Positions 34,794-45,357 of a stretch of DNA of 61,611 nt are shown here, piece by piece. Within the stretch, counting starts at the first letter, position 1. Every line of letters starts with the position of its first letter. The DNA lies in contig JAAEYW010000030.1 in assembly GCA_018223185.1 (NCBI GenBank), positions 1 through 61,611 of the forward strand, in the 5' to 3' direction. Source of the stretch: Oceanospirillales bacterium (GTDB taxonomy: Bacteria; Pseudomonadota; Gammaproteobacteria; Pseudomonadales; Balneatricaceae). The position numbers were made by a program, and so were the translations under genes. The notes under the pieces were generated by a model. The model did not search any database and was not told the origin of the DNA. It was given only the letters and a program-made list of their open reading frames with translations.

Positions 34794-36143
34794 TTAACCG
34801 GATGCCAGTTTTCGCGCCAGCGCTTTCTGCCGCTGTATTAACTGAGCGATATCGTAATCGACAATCGCGCCATCAGTGACGCGCCAGCGGCCGGCCACCA
34901 TCACCCTGTCGGCCTGATGAGCACCACAGAGCACCAGAGCAGCCAGAGGATCACCCGCGCCGGCAAAACGCAGTTCATCCAGTTTAAACAGTGCGATATC
35001 AGCTTGCTGCCCCACCTTCAGCGACCCAAGATCGTCGCGACCAAGACAACGGGCTGAGCCCTCGGTTGCCCAGGAAAGCACTTTCTGATGGGTAATCTCA
35101 GCGGCATCATATCTGAGCCGGCCCAGCAGGAATGCCTGACGCACCTCCTGAATCATATTGGAGCCATCGTTAGAGGCAGAACCATCCACCCCCAGACCCA
35201 CCGGACTACCGGCACGCTCCAGATCCAGCGTCGGACACAGTCCCGACGCCAGCAGCATATTGGACGATGGGCAGTGACAGATACCGGTGCCCGCTTCACC
35301 TAAACGGCGCACCTCATCATCATTAAAGTGGATACCATGGGCCAGCCAGACACGGTCGGTCAGCCAGCCGACTTTTTCCAGATAATCCAGCGGCCTCAGA
35401 CCAAACATACTGATGCAGAACTCGGTTTCATCGTGGGTTTCCGCCAGATGGGTATGCAGCCGCACATTATGCTTTTGTGCCAGATCAGCACTGGCCCTCA
35501 TCAGGCTTTCGCTCACCGAAAAAGGTGAACAGGGCGCCAGGGCAACCCGGCTCATAGCACCGGCTTCCGGCTGATGATATTGACTGATCAGACGTTCACT
35601 ATCAGCCAGAATAGTCTCTTCATCCTGCACCGTTGACTGAGGTGGTAAACCGCCGCCATCCTCCCCCAGACTCATCGAACCACGGGTCAGATGCACTCTG
35701 ACACCCAGTTTTTCAGCCTGCGACATCTGAATATCGATGGCATTTTCCAGCCCCCGGGGAAACAGGTAGTGATGGTCGCTGGCCGTGGTACAACCGGATA
35801 GCAGCAGCTCCGCAAGCGCCACCTGGGTTGATACCTCAATCATCTCCTCACCCAGTTGTGCCCACACCGGATAGAGACTTTTCAGCCAGCTGAACAGAGA
35901 TTTATTCAACGCCTGCGGAAAAGCCCGGGTCAGCGTCTGATAAAAGTGGTGATGACCGTTGATCAGCCCCGGCAACAGCACATGTTCACGGGCATCAAAG
36001 ACCTCATCAACCGGCTTAGCGGGTGCTGCACCACTGGCAAGCACTTCAACAATTGTCTGACCCTCTATCACCACACCACCAGCACAATCGCTTTCCAGTG
36101 TTGCCAGAGGGGCTTTAATCCAGATACGTCGGATACTGTTCAA
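34794..36143 (-). CDS. 8-oxoguanine deaminase-like amidohydrolase
   Basis: 449 residues, metal-dependent amidohydrolase barrel. The metal ligands lie in GLINGHHHFYQ (HxH), the HTHLAETHDE strand, AHGIHF and VDGSASNDGS. It is most like the Pseudomonas Pa0142 group that deaminates 8-oxoguanine to urate and ammonia; atrazine-type chlorohydrolases are relatives. The purine neighbours favour the former. It lies 52 bases after the NCS2 permease gene, in the same direction. Confidence 0.82.
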   Translation of the reverse strand: MNSIRRIWIKAPLATLESDCAGGVVIEGQTIVEVLASGAAPAKPVDEVFDAREHVLLPGLINGHHHFYQTLTRAFPQALNKSLFSWLKSLYPVWAQLGEEMIEVSTQVALAELLLSGCTTASDHHYLFPRGLENAIDIQMSQAEKLGVRVHLTRGSMSLGEDGGGLPPQSTVQDEETILADSERLISQYHQPEAGAMSRVALAPCSPFSVSESLMRASADLAQKHNVRLHTHLAETHDETEFCISMFGLRPLDYLEKVGWLTDRVWLAHGIHFNDDEVRRLGEAGTGICHCPSSNMLLASGLCPTLDLERAGSPVGLGVDGSASNDGSNMIQEVRQAFLLGRLRYDAAEITHQKVLSWATEGSARCLGRDDLGSLKVGQQADIALFKLDELRFAGAGDPLAALVLCGAHQADRVMVAGRWRVTDGAIVDYDIAQLIQRQKALARKLASG

Positions 36144-36195
36144 CGTTTTAACTCCGTTAGCAAAATCTTTTACTGCTTAATCATAAGGGCACTGC

Positions 36196-37623
36196 TTAGC
36201 CGTTCACATTTGAACAGACACTTTTTTCCTGCAGAGACTCATCCGCCGCTATTGCAACATCCTCGTCCTGCTCACTCGCCACTTCATCCATATTCATTGG
36301 CAGAATGAAGTTCAGAATAATGGCTGAAAGCGCGCCGATAGTCAGTGGCGAGCCGATAATACTTTTCAGCGCTGCCGGCATTGAAGACAACACCTCGGGC
36401 ACCGATGCCACACCCAGTCCCAGACCTATTGAGATCGCGGTGATCAGCATATTACGGCGATTCAGACCCGCCTGAGAGATAATTTTAACCCCGGCCATCG
36501 CTACGGTGCCAAACATAATCAGGGTCGCACCACCCAGCACAGGCTTTGGCATCTGCTGTAGTACACCGCCGATCACCGGAAACAGTCCCAACAGCACCAG
36601 AATCCCGGCAATAAACAGCGCTACGTGGCGACTGGCAACACCGGTCAGCTGAATCACACCGTTATTCTGACTGAAGGTGGTCATTGGCAGACTGTTCAGA
36701 GATGATGCAATCGCTGAGTTACAACCATCCGCCAGCACACCCGCTTTGATACGCCGGACATACAGCGGACCGGACACCGGTTGATTTGAAACCATGCTGT
36801 TGGCAGTCAGGTCACCGGTAGTTTCCAGAGCGGTAATCAGATAGATGATAGCGATCGGCAAAAATGCGGCAAAATCAAAACTGAAACCATATTTAAACGG
36901 TACCGGAATAGCGATCAGTGACACCTCACTCAAACCACTGAAATCGACTTTACCCATCGACCAGGCAACCAGAAAGCCGAATGTCAGGCCGATGATAACA
37001 GCGCTGAGGCGCAACATCTGAATCTGGAAGCGGTTAAAGATTACGATGGTGATCAGCACAATACCCGCCAGTGCCAGGTTAACCGGTGCACCCAGGTCTT
37101 TGGCACCGAAACCACCGGCTATATCGGTCATAGAGACTTTAATCAGCGAAAGACCTATCAGAGTGATGATGGTACCGGTAACCACCGGGGTAATAATGCG
37201 TTTAAGCTTATCGATGAAGCGGCTCAGGAATATCTCCACAAACGCGCCGAAAAAGCAGACACCGAAAATTGTCGAAAGGATTTCATCCGGGCCGCCGCCC
37301 TTCCCTTTGACAATAAAACCCGCTGCCAGAATTGAACTGAGAAAGGCAAAGCTGGTGCCTTGCACACAGAGCAGACCCGATCCTACAGGGCCGATTCGGC
37401 GCGCCTGAATAAATGTCCCTATCCCGGACACGATCAACGCCATGCTGACCAGATAAGGCACCTCACTGCCAAGACCCAGCACTCCACCGACGATCAGCGT
37501 CGGGGTAATAATACCGATAAAACTGGCCAGCACATGCTGCAAAGCCGCAAAGGTTGATACAGCAACCCCCGGCTTATCGTCCAACCCGAAGATCAGATGA
37601 ATTTTGGAACTCTGATTTGCCAT
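36196..37623 (-). CDS. NCS2-family xanthine/urate permease
   Basis: 475 residues, about 14 membrane segments. The NCS2 signature is seen as QNNGVIQLTG, with ALETTGDLTANS in the TM8 region. It imports an oxidised purine (xanthine or urate type) with protons or sodium. The gene is divergent from xdhA across a 606-base control region that contains several TTGT-N2-ACAA palindromes. Confidence 0.88.
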   Translation of the reverse strand: MANQSSKIHLIFGLDDKPGVAVSTFAALQHVLASFIGIITPTLIVGGVLGLGSEVPYLVSMALIVSGIGTFIQARRIGPVGSGLLCVQGTSFAFLSSILAAGFIVKGKGGGPDEILSTIFGVCFFGAFVEIFLSRFIDKLKRIITPVVTGTIITLIGLSLIKVSMTDIAGGFGAKDLGAPVNLALAGIVLITIVIFNRFQIQMLRLSAVIIGLTFGFLVAWSMGKVDFSGLSEVSLIAIPVPFKYGFSFDFAAFLPIAIIYLITALETTGDLTANSMVSNQPVSGPLYVRRIKAGVLADGCNSAIASSLNSLPMTTFSQNNGVIQLTGVASRHVALFIAGILVLLGLFPVIGGVLQQMPKPVLGGATLIMFGTVAMAGVKIISQAGLNRRNMLITAISIGLGLGVASVPEVLSSMPAALKSIIGSPLTIGALSAIILNFILPMNMDEVASEQDEDVAIAADESLQEKSVCSNVNG

Positions 37624-37742
37624 TGTGACATACCTTTTTATTGTTATTGGTTACCCTGCAACGTGTTAACAGCAAGGTTCTCACAAGCGGTCAGCCAGAC
37701 TGATTGACTAACGAGGTATAAAAGTAATCCAGCCCAACTAAA

Positions 37743-38006
37743 TTGTCCACAAATTATACATCACTTTGTATCCACATTATGAAAATATGAACACGCATTT
37801 ATTACCTTTCTGATACACCTCTCCGGTCAGCCACAAAGCATCAACATCATTGAACATCTCTGAAACCTCTGCAGCCACGGTCTGGCAGCATCACGTCCTC
37901 CTGTGAGTAACTGAAAGCAGAGCCTGAAAAACACCAGAGAAAAAGGATTATCTGAAAAAACCGGAACTATATTGTATACAATAGATACCAAATAAAGGTA
38001 TACAAA
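37743..38006. promoter_or_regulatory. purine regulator operators in the permease-xdhA gap
   Basis: Three matches to one palindrome: TTGTCCACAA (37743-37752), TATTGTATACAATA (37970-37983, perfect) and GGTATACAAA (37997-38006). The first is near the NCS2 permease, the other two upstream of xdhA. TTGT-N2-ACAA sites are typical for FadR/FCD-type GntR proteins, and such a gene (44530-45258) lies at the other end of the cluster. The remainder of 37624-38229 is A+T-rich leader. Confidence 0.6.
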
Positions 38007-38229
38007 TTAATATTCCAAATATTCACAGAGATTCGCCCCAAATATCTGAAGCGCTACAGAATAATTTCTCGTATTCAATCTGACTCACAGGTAAATAGAG
38101 TATCGACAAGGTCCGGATTTAATCTCAGGAGAACTCAAATAAGTTGACTTAAAAGTCAGCTTTTACTTTAATGACTAAAATCCGAACTAAACTCCATATA
38201 GATAAACTTATAAAAAAAGGAGGTCCACA

Positions 38230-39669
38230 TTGATCAGGTTCTTACTTAATAGGGAACTGCGGGTCGAACAGCAACTAGACCCCAATATGACGGTACTCAA
38301 CTACCTGCGCTCAACACCGGGCAAGACGGGCACCAAAGAGGGCTGCGCATCCGGTGACTGTGGTGCGTGTACGGTGGTACTGGGGGAGCTGGATGGCGAC
38401 CGGATCCGTTACAAAAGCATCAACGCCTGCCTGACCTTCGTTTCCGCCCTGAACGGTAAACAACTGATAACCGTGGAAGACCTCAAACAGGGATCGGAAC
38501 TGCATCCGGCACAACAGGCGATGGTCGACTGCCATGGCAGTCAGTGTGGTTTCTGCACCCCCGGCATCGTGATGTCGATGTTCGCGCTGGGCAAAAATGT
38601 CACCCATCCGGACAAAGAGAAGATCAATGAAGCGCTGGCAGGCAACCTCTGCCGCTGCACCGGCTACCGCCCGATCATTGAAGCCGCCGAACAGATGTAT
38701 GCTGATGTGACCCCTGACAGCTTTACATCGGAACAGGATGCCACGATGGCTAAGTTGCGGGAGATTCAGCCGCAGCAGCAGGCAGAACTGTCTGATGGCA
38801 CAAAACGATCTTTCAACCCGACCAGCATCGCAGAACTATCGACGCTGCTGGAACAGTATCCGCACGCCCGGCTACTGGCTGGCGGCACCGATCTGGCACT
38901 TGAAGTCACCCAGTTTCACCGGGAGATAGAGACACTGATCTATATCGGTGATATCCCCGGGCTGAAACAGATCAGCGTAACAGAGCAGCAGATAGAGCTG
39001 GGCGCCAGCGCCTCACTGAGCAGCTGTTACCATACACTGAATAACGACTACCCTGATTTTGGCGCCCTGCTCCACCGTTTTGCATCACTGCAGATCCGCA
39101 ATCAGGGCACCCTGGGCGGGAATATCGGCAACGCGTCCCCTATTGGTGACTCGCCCCCCGCGCTGATAGCACTGGGGGCAAAAGTGGTGTTACGCAAGGG
39201 TCATCAGAGCCGCACCATCAATCTGCAGGACTACTTTATTGACTATAAGGTCACCGATCAGCAACCGGGCGAGTTTATCGAAAAAGTGATCGTGCCCCGG
39301 GCAGCCGACAATGGAGAGTTTCGCAGCTATAAGATTTCCAAGCGGATCGACGACGATATATCCGCCGTGCTGGGCTGCTTTAACCTGAAGATCAGCAACG
39401 GAGTGGTCGAATCGGCCCGCATCGCTTTCGGCGGCATGGCGGCGATTCCGAAACGCGCCAGCCTCTGCGAGCAGGCACTCACCGGAGCGCCCTGGACGAT
39501 GGCGACTATTGAACAGGCCAAAGCAGCGCTGCAACAGGATTTCAGTCCGATCTCAGATTTCCGCGCCTCAAAGGAATATAGAATACTGGTCGCAAGCAAC
39601 ATGCTGACCCGCTATTTTGTTGAGATCGAAACCCCAGAAGTTGAAACACGGGTAACTGCATATGTTTGA
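38230..39669 (+). CDS. xdhA: xanthine dehydrogenase small subunit (2Fe-2S/FAD)
   Basis: 479 residues. The two [2Fe-2S] centres are held by Cys39, 44, 47, 67 and Cys106, 109, 141, 143. An FAD-binding domain follows (LLAGGTDLALEV, GGNIGNASPIGDSPP). It takes electrons from the molybdenum subunit to NAD. The start is a TTG, supported by a strong GGAGGT 5 bases upstream. Its last 8 bases overlap xdhB (ATGTTTGA), indicating coupled translation. Confidence 0.95.
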   Translation: MIRFLLNRELRVEQQLDPNMTVLNYLRSTPGKTGTKEGCASGDCGACTVVLGELDGDRIRYKSINACLTFVSALNGKQLITVEDLKQGSELHPAQQAMVDCHGSQCGFCTPGIVMSMFALGKNVTHPDKEKINEALAGNLCRCTGYRPIIEAAEQMYADVTPDSFTSEQDATMAKLREIQPQQQAELSDGTKRSFNPTSIAELSTLLEQYPHARLLAGGTDLALEVTQFHREIETLIYIGDIPGLKQISVTEQQIELGASASLSSCYHTLNNDYPDFGALLHRFASLQIRNQGTLGGNIGNASPIGDSPPALIALGAKVVLRKGHQSRTINLQDYFIDYKVTDQQPGEFIEKVIVPRAADNGEFRSYKISKRIDDDISAVLGCFNLKISNGVVESARIAFGGMAAIPKRASLCEQALTGAPWTMATIEQAKAALQQDFSPISDFRASKEYRILVASNMLTRYFVEIETPEVETRVTAYV

Positions 39670-42055
39670 TCATAAGAAAGAAACCAGCTATGAAGCGATG
39701 CTGGAGCTGGTTAAACAGGATCTGAAAACCGGCGTTGGCCGCAGCGTAAAACACGAAAGTGCAGCGAAACAGGTCAGCGGCGAGGCAATTTACGTCGATG
39801 ACCGGCTTGAGTTTCCGAATCAGCTGCATATCTATGCGCGCATGTCAGACAAGGCTCATGCCCGGATTACCCGGATAGATACCACCCCGTGCTACGAATT
39901 TCCCGGTGTTGCCATTGCGATAACCGCTCAGGATATCCCCGGCATTAAAGATATCGGCGCCCTGAAACCCGGCGATCCGCTGCTGGTTGAAGATCTGGTC
40001 GAATATTACGGTCAGCCGGTACTGGCGGTCGCAGCGGGTGACCATGATACCGCCCGCAAAGCGGCAATGGCGGCGATCGTAGAGTATGAAGAACTGGAAC
40101 CGGTGTTATCGGTTGAGCAGGCGCTGCAAAACAACCATTTTGTCAGTGCCCCTCACACCCATAAGCGGGGGGACTCCGCATCAGCACTGGCGACAGCAAA
40201 ACACCGCCTGTCCGGCAGCGTTCATATCGGTGGTCAGGAACATTTCTATCTGGAAACCCAGATCGCCTCAGTGGTACCCACCGAAGATGGCGGCATGATT
40301 GTCTACTCGTCCACCCAGAACCCCACCGAAGTACAGAAACTGGTGGCCGAAGTACTGGATATTCCGTTTAACAAAGTCCAGATCGATATGCGCCGTATGG
40401 GCGGCGGATTCGGTGGCAAGGAGACTCAGGCGGCAGGTCCTGCCTGCATCGCGGCTGTGGTTGCTAAACTCACCGGTCGTCCGGCCAAGATGCGCCTGCC
40501 GCGGATGGAAGATATGATGATGACCGGTAAACGTCACCCCTTCTTCAATCAGTATGATGTCGGTTTTGACGATAACGGCATGATCACCGGCTGCGAGATG
40601 AAGCTGGCAGGCAACTGCGGTAACTCTCCCGACCTGTCGGACTCTATCGTTGACCGGGCAATGTTCCATAGCGATAACAGCTACTATCTCGGTGATGCCA
40701 CCATCACCGGTTATCGCTGTAAAACCAATACCGCGTCTAATACCGCTTACCGGGGCTTCGGCGGACCTCAGGGTCTGATCATGCCGGAAATCATCCTCGA
40801 TGAGATCGCCCGTTCACTGGGCAAAGACCCGCTGGAAATCCGCAAGCTGAACCTTTACGGCGATGAGGGTCGTGACACGACCCACTACTACCAGAAGGTA
40901 GAGGATAATGTTCTGCCGGAGATGCTCGCCGATCTTGAACAGAGCAGTGATTATCAGCAGCGCCGGGCCGAAATTAAAGAGTATAACGCCAGCAGCCCGT
41001 TGCTGAAAAAGGGCCTGGCCCTGACCCCGGTGAAATTCGGTATATCGTTTACGGCCACCTTCCTCAATCAGGCCGGAGCCCTGATCCATATCTACACCGA
41101 TGGCAGCATCCACCTCAACCACGGCGGCACCGAAATGGGACAGGGTCTGAATACCAAGGTCGCTCAGATTGTGGCCGAGGAGTTTCAGGTCGATTTCGAT
41201 AATATCCAGATCACCGCGACCAATACCGAGAAAGTGCCCAACACCTCACCAACGGCAGCTTCATCCGGGGCAGACCTGAATGGTAAAGCGGCCCAGAACG
41301 CGGCCCGTACGATCAAGCAGCGACTGGTGGAGTTTGCAGTCAGTCATTTCAAGGTGACTGAAGAGGATGTTGAGTTCCGCAACAACCACGTGGTGATTCG
41401 CGATCAGCTGATGCCGTTTGCTGACTTTATTCAGCTGGCCTATTTCAATCAGATCTCACTCTCCAGCACCGGTTTTTATCGCACGCCGAAGATATTCTAT
41501 GACCGGGAAAAGGCCAGCGGCCGCCCCTTCTACTATTTTGCCTACGGCGCTGCCTGCAGCGAAGTGGTTATCGACACTCTGACCGGGGAGTATAAGATAC
41601 TGCGGGTTGATATCCTCCATGATGTCGGCGCCTCACTGAACCCGGCGATCGATATTGGTCAGGTTGAAGGTGCATTCGTGCAGGGCGCAGGCTGGCTGAC
41701 AACGGAAGAACTGGTGTGGAACGATCAGGGACGCCTGATGACCTCGGGTCCCGCAGGTTACAAAATTCCGGCAGTGACCGACATGCCGGTCGACTTTCGC
41801 GTTCGTCTGGTGGAAAACCGTAAAAACAAAGAGGACACAGTGTTCCACTCAAAAGCCGTGGGCGAACCGCCGTTCATGCTGGGCATCTCAGTGTTCTGTG
41901 CCATTAAAGACGCCATCGCCAGTATCGGGGACTATCGTAAAAGCCCCGTCATTGACGCTCCGGCAACGCCTGAACGGGTGCTCTGGGCGGTCCGGGAAAT
42001 GCAGCAGTTACAATCACCGCATAGCGTATCCCCAACCGCTGAGATAACCCCCTGA
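39662..42055 (+). CDS. xdhB: xanthine dehydrogenase molybdenum-binding subunit
   Basis: 797 residues, full length. Molybdopterin-binding blocks include MGGGFGGKETQA, AYRGFGGPQG, GGTEMGQGLNTK and, near the end, GEPPFMLG with the catalytic Glu. It hydroxylates hypoxanthine and xanthine to urate. ATG lies inside the xdhA stop region; the second gene of xdhABC-guaD. Confidence 0.95.
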   Translation: MFDHKKETSYEAMLELVKQDLKTGVGRSVKHESAAKQVSGEAIYVDDRLEFPNQLHIYARMSDKAHARITRIDTTPCYEFPGVAIAITAQDIPGIKDIGALKPGDPLLVEDLVEYYGQPVLAVAAGDHDTARKAAMAAIVEYEELEPVLSVEQALQNNHFVSAPHTHKRGDSASALATAKHRLSGSVHIGGQEHFYLETQIASVVPTEDGGMIVYSSTQNPTEVQKLVAEVLDIPFNKVQIDMRRMGGGFGGKETQAAGPACIAAVVAKLTGRPAKMRLPRMEDMMMTGKRHPFFNQYDVGFDDNGMITGCEMKLAGNCGNSPDLSDSIVDRAMFHSDNSYYLGDATITGYRCKTNTASNTAYRGFGGPQGLIMPEIILDEIARSLGKDPLEIRKLNLYGDEGRDTTHYYQKVEDNVLPEMLADLEQSSDYQQRRAEIKEYNASSPLLKKGLALTPVKFGISFTATFLNQAGALIHIYTDGSIHLNHGGTEMGQGLNTKVAQIVAEEFQVDFDNIQITATNTEKVPNTSPTAASSGADLNGKAAQNAARTIKQRLVEFAVSHFKVTEEDVEFRNNHVVIRDQLMPFADFIQLAYFNQISLSSTGFYRTPKIFYDREKASGRPFYYFAYGAACSEVVIDTLTGEYKILRVDILHDVGASLNPAIDIGQVEGAFVQGAGWLTTEELVWNDQGRLMTSGPAGYKIPAVTDMPVDFRVRLVENRKNKEDTVFHSKAVGEPPFMLGISVFCAIKDAIASIGDYRKSPVIDAPATPERVLWAVREMQQLQSPHSVSPTAEITP

Positions 42056-42079
42056 AGCGATAATCGCAGGAGCCCTGTT

Positions 42080-42946
42080 ATGAACAGTGAATGGATCAAA
42101 GCGCTAAGCCGGATTGAGGCCGATGCCACCCCGGCAGTCATCATTACAGTGGTGGAGGAGCGCGGTTCAACACCGCGCAACTCCGGCGCCAAGATGATAG
42201 TCAGCCAGGCGCAACAGTTTGACACGATCGGCGGTGGCCATCTGGAATATAAGGCGATCAAAATTGCCCGGCAGTTACTGGCCGAACAACAGACCCGGCC
42301 CAGACTGGAACGCTTCTCTCTGGGAGCCAGCCTGGGTCAGTGTTGCGGCGGTGCCACAACACTGCTGTTTGAACCGATGAACACTGACATCGTCAAAATC
42401 ACTCTGTTCGGAGCCGGCCACGTTGGCCGGGCGCTGATTCCGATACTCGCCAGCCTGCCTTGTAAGGTTCGCTGGGTGGATGCCCGCGAAGATGAATTTC
42501 CTGAAATCATCCCCGAAGGCGTAGAAAAGGTGGTTAACGAGTTTCCTGTCGATGAGGTAGCAAAGCAACCCGCCGGCAGTTACTTTATCGTCATGACCCA
42601 CAACCACCAGCTGGATCAGGAGCTGACTGAAGCGATTCTGAAACGTAACGATTTTAAATACTTCGGCCTGATCGGCTCACTCACCAAGCGCAACAAGTTT
42701 ATCCACCGGCTGCAGGCAAAAGGCTTTAGCAGCGAACAGATCGGGCGGATGACCTGCCCCATGGGGATTGCCACGGTTAAAGGAAAGCTGCCGGCTGAGA
42801 TCGCCGTGTCGGTGGCCGGAGAAATAATCGCCCACTATAACGCCGGCTTTAACACTCAGCGCAACACAACACCGACACAACAATCAACGCAAAAACCGGC
42901 AACCAACTCCGCAGCGACATCTGTGGTTGACCGTCTGGCCATCTGA
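42080..42946 (+). CDS. xdhC: xanthine dehydrogenase accessory protein XdhC
   Basis: 288 residues. N-terminal XdhC/CoxI domain with VVEERGSTPRNSGAKM and a CysCys motif in LGQCCGGATTLLF, then a Rossmann domain (LFGAGHVGRALIP, GLIGSLTKRNKF). It binds molybdenum cofactor, helps its sulfuration and inserts it into XdhB. It lies 24 bases after xdhB. The last 30 residues are a low-complexity Thr/Asn/Gln tail. Confidence 0.93.
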   Translation: MNSEWIKALSRIEADATPAVIITVVEERGSTPRNSGAKMIVSQAQQFDTIGGGHLEYKAIKIARQLLAEQQTRPRLERFSLGASLGQCCGGATTLLFEPMNTDIVKITLFGAGHVGRALIPILASLPCKVRWVDAREDEFPEIIPEGVEKVVNEFPVDEVAKQPAGSYFIVMTHNHQLDQELTEAILKRNDFKYFGLIGSLTKRNKFIHRLQAKGFSSEQIGRMTCPMGIATVKGKLPAEIAVSVAGEIIAHYNAGFNTQRNTTPTQQSTQKPATNSAATSVVDRLAI

Positions 42947-42988
42947 TGCGGCTGGCAAACGATAAATGAAGTACAACTGAGAACCCGT

Positions 42989-44299
42989 ATGACACAAAAC
43001 ACTGTAACCGCTTACCGTGCAGCTATTCTGGACAGCCTTGGCGACCCGGCTGAGATCGGTTTAACTGACAGCATCCGCTATTTTGAAGATGGCCTGATGC
43101 TGGTTGAAAACGGCAAAATCACCGCTCTGGGTGATGCATCAGAACTGCTGCCACAACTGCCTCAGGGCTGTGACATCAAACATTACCGGGATGCCCTGAT
43201 TGCGCCAGGATTTATCGACACCCATATTCACTACCCACAAACCGGAATGATCGCCTCGTACGGCGAACAGTTGCTGGACTGGCTGGAAAACTACACCTTT
43301 CCTGCCGAACAGAAGTTCGCCGATAGTCAGCATGCCGCAGAGGTCGCGGATATCTTCCTCACGGAACTGCTGCGAAACGGCACCACCACCGCACTGGTAT
43401 TCGGCACCGTTCATCCACAATCGGTGGATGCATTTTTTGCCTGTGCAGAGCAACACAATCTGCGCATGATTGCAGGCAAGGTGATGATGGATCGTAACGC
43501 TCCTGAAGCACTCACCGACACGCCCCGAAGCAGCTACGAAGAGAGCAAAGCACTGATCGAACGCTGGCACGGCAAAGGCAGGCTTCATTATGCGGTCACT
43601 CCCCGCTTCGCCCCCACCAGCTCACCGGAACAGCTGGATATGGCCGGGCGGCTACTCAAAGAGTACGACGGCCTCTATATGCACACTCACCTGTCAGAAA
43701 ACAAAAATGAGATCGAATGGGTTAAAGAGCTGTTTCCGCAGCAAAAGGGCTATCTCGATGTCTACGATCATCACCAGCTACTGGGGGAACGATCGGTGTT
43801 CGCCCATGGCGTGCACCTCTGTGATGAAGAGTGCGCCCGTCTGAGTGAAACCGGTTCAGCAATCGCGTTCTGCCCGACCTCCAACCTGTTCCTCGGTAGC
43901 GGCCTGTTTAACCTGCCACAGGCGGAGCAGCATAAAATCAAAGTAGGACTGGGCACCGATGTCGGTGCAGGCACCAGCTTCTCGATGCTGCAAACCCTCA
44001 ATGAAGCTTACAAGGTCATGCAGTTGCAGGGCGTAAAACTGCATCCGTATAAATCGTTCTATCTGGCGACTCTCGGCGGCGCCCGGGCACTGCAGCTCGA
44101 CCAGCAGATCGGAAATCTGGAGCCCGGCAGCGAAGCTGACTTTGTGGTGTTGGATTACCAGGCGACCCCGCTGCTGAGCTACCGGATGGCACAGACAAAA
44201 ACAATTGAGGAACGCCTCTTTGTGATGATGACCCTGGGCGATGACCGGGCGGTTAAACACACGTTCGCCATGGGTGAACCGGTGTATAGCCGACCATAA
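42989..44299 (+). CDS. guaD: guanine deaminase
   Basis: 436 residues, zinc amidohydrolase. Metal and active-site blocks GFIDTHIHYPQ, HTHLSENKNEI, FAHGVHL and LGTDVGAGTSFSM are those of GuaD. It converts guanine to xanthine, which feeds the XdhAB complex. It follows xdhC by 42 bases and ends in a strong terminator. Confidence 0.95.
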   Translation: MTQNTVTAYRAAILDSLGDPAEIGLTDSIRYFEDGLMLVENGKITALGDASELLPQLPQGCDIKHYRDALIAPGFIDTHIHYPQTGMIASYGEQLLDWLENYTFPAEQKFADSQHAAEVADIFLTELLRNGTTTALVFGTVHPQSVDAFFACAEQHNLRMIAGKVMMDRNAPEALTDTPRSSYEESKALIERWHGKGRLHYAVTPRFAPTSSPEQLDMAGRLLKEYDGLYMHTHLSENKNEIEWVKELFPQQKGYLDVYDHHQLLGERSVFAHGVHLCDEECARLSETGSAIAFCPTSNLFLGSGLFNLPQAEQHKIKVGLGTDVGAGTSFSMLQTLNEAYKVMQLQGVKLHPYKSFYLATLGGARALQLDQQIGNLEPGSEADFVVLDYQATPLLSYRMAQTKTIEERLFVMMTLGDDRAVKHTFAMGEPVYSRP

Positions 44300-44330
44300 A
44301 CGCAGTAAGCACAACACCTGGCAGAAAACG

Positions 44331-44366
44331 AAAAAAGGCTGATCCGTAAGAGATCAGCCTTTTTTA
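44331..44366 (+). terminator. terminator after xdhABC-guaD
   Basis: AAGGCTGATC-N7-GATCAGCCTT followed by a T run; an A run precedes it, so it can also stop the convergent gntR transcript. Confidence 0.9.
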
Positions 44367-44529
44367 CATCGGCCTTTATCGTCGCTGCGAAGTTTAAACC
44401 CGACGCTTAACGACGACAGATCCTGCCTTTACCTTCGGGTGCTCACCCCTGATAGCCTCTGCGGTAAAAGAATGGAAGTTAGCTTAACCACAGAGAACAC
44501 CGGGCGCACAGATATGCGGAAAGAAAAAA

Positions 44530-45258
44530 TTATTTCGAATTCCGGACATTCGAGAAGATCGCCCTCAGATCATCGGTGGCGATTTCATCATCCAGACTGA
44601 GTTTCTCCTCAATATGATCGAGGTGATGCATCATCAGACTCACCGCCCGGGCTTTATCTTTCGCGGCAATCGCATCGATCAGCTCAAAGTGTTCATCATA
44701 GGAACAGTGGGATTTAGCACCACTTTCATACTGCGCAATAATCAGCGAACAGAGCGATACCAGACTACGCTGAAAACTCAGCAGTGGCGGATTGCTGGCA
44801 ATCTCGGCCAACATCAGGTGAAACTCACCGGACAGACGAATACCCGCACCCCGGTCACCCCGATCAAAACAGGCCTGTTCGTCGCGCACCATCTGTCGCA
44901 GCTGTTCCAACTGTTTCTTCTGGGCATGATCACACACCAGCTCAGTTACGGCCTTTTCCACCACCCGGCGGGCAAATACAATCTGACGGGCCTCTTCGAG
45001 AGTCGGGCAAGCCACCACAGCGCCCCGGTTAGGCCGTAATACCACCACCTGTTCATAGCCCAGACGGGACAGAGCACGACGAATAATGGTGCGGCTGACA
45101 CCAAAGATTTCACCCAATGATTCCTCATTCAGCTTGGTGCCGGGAGAGAGACGCTGTTCCAGGATCGCATCAAAAATATGTGCGTAGACAATGTCATCCT
45201 GGGTCTTTTTACCGTCCCGTTTGGTATCATTCTTTTTTAACTCAGATATCTGACTCAT
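44530..45258 (-). CDS. GntR-family regulator (FCD type), probable purine regulator
   Basis: 242 residues. N-terminal winged helix (ILEQRLSPGTKLNEESLGEIFGVSRTIIRRALSRLGYEQVV), then an all-helical FCD ligand domain with metal-binding-type residues (EFHLMLAEI, HFELIDAIAAKDKARAVSLMMHHLDH). It converges on guaD and is divergent from the AzgA-type permease. The TTGTATACAA sites around it suggest that it controls the locus in response to a purine or urate (inference). Confidence 0.88.
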   Translation of the reverse strand: MSQISELKKNDTKRDGKKTQDDIVYAHIFDAILEQRLSPGTKLNEESLGEIFGVSRTIIRRALSRLGYEQVVVLRPNRGAVVACPTLEEARQIVFARRVVEKAVTELVCDHAQKKQLEQLRQMVRDEQACFDRGDRGAGIRLSGEFHLMLAEIASNPPLLSFQRSLVSLCSLIIAQYESGAKSHCSYDEHFELIDAIAAKDKARAVSLMMHHLDHIEEKLSLDDEIATDDLRAIFSNVRNSK

Positions 45259-45357
45259 AAAGCCTCTTTAACTCCGGGTCACCGGCCAAAAGCAGATGGA
45301 AAAACAGCCATAACTTTTTGATTAAAAACGTAATTCAATAATACACACAAGCGCAAA

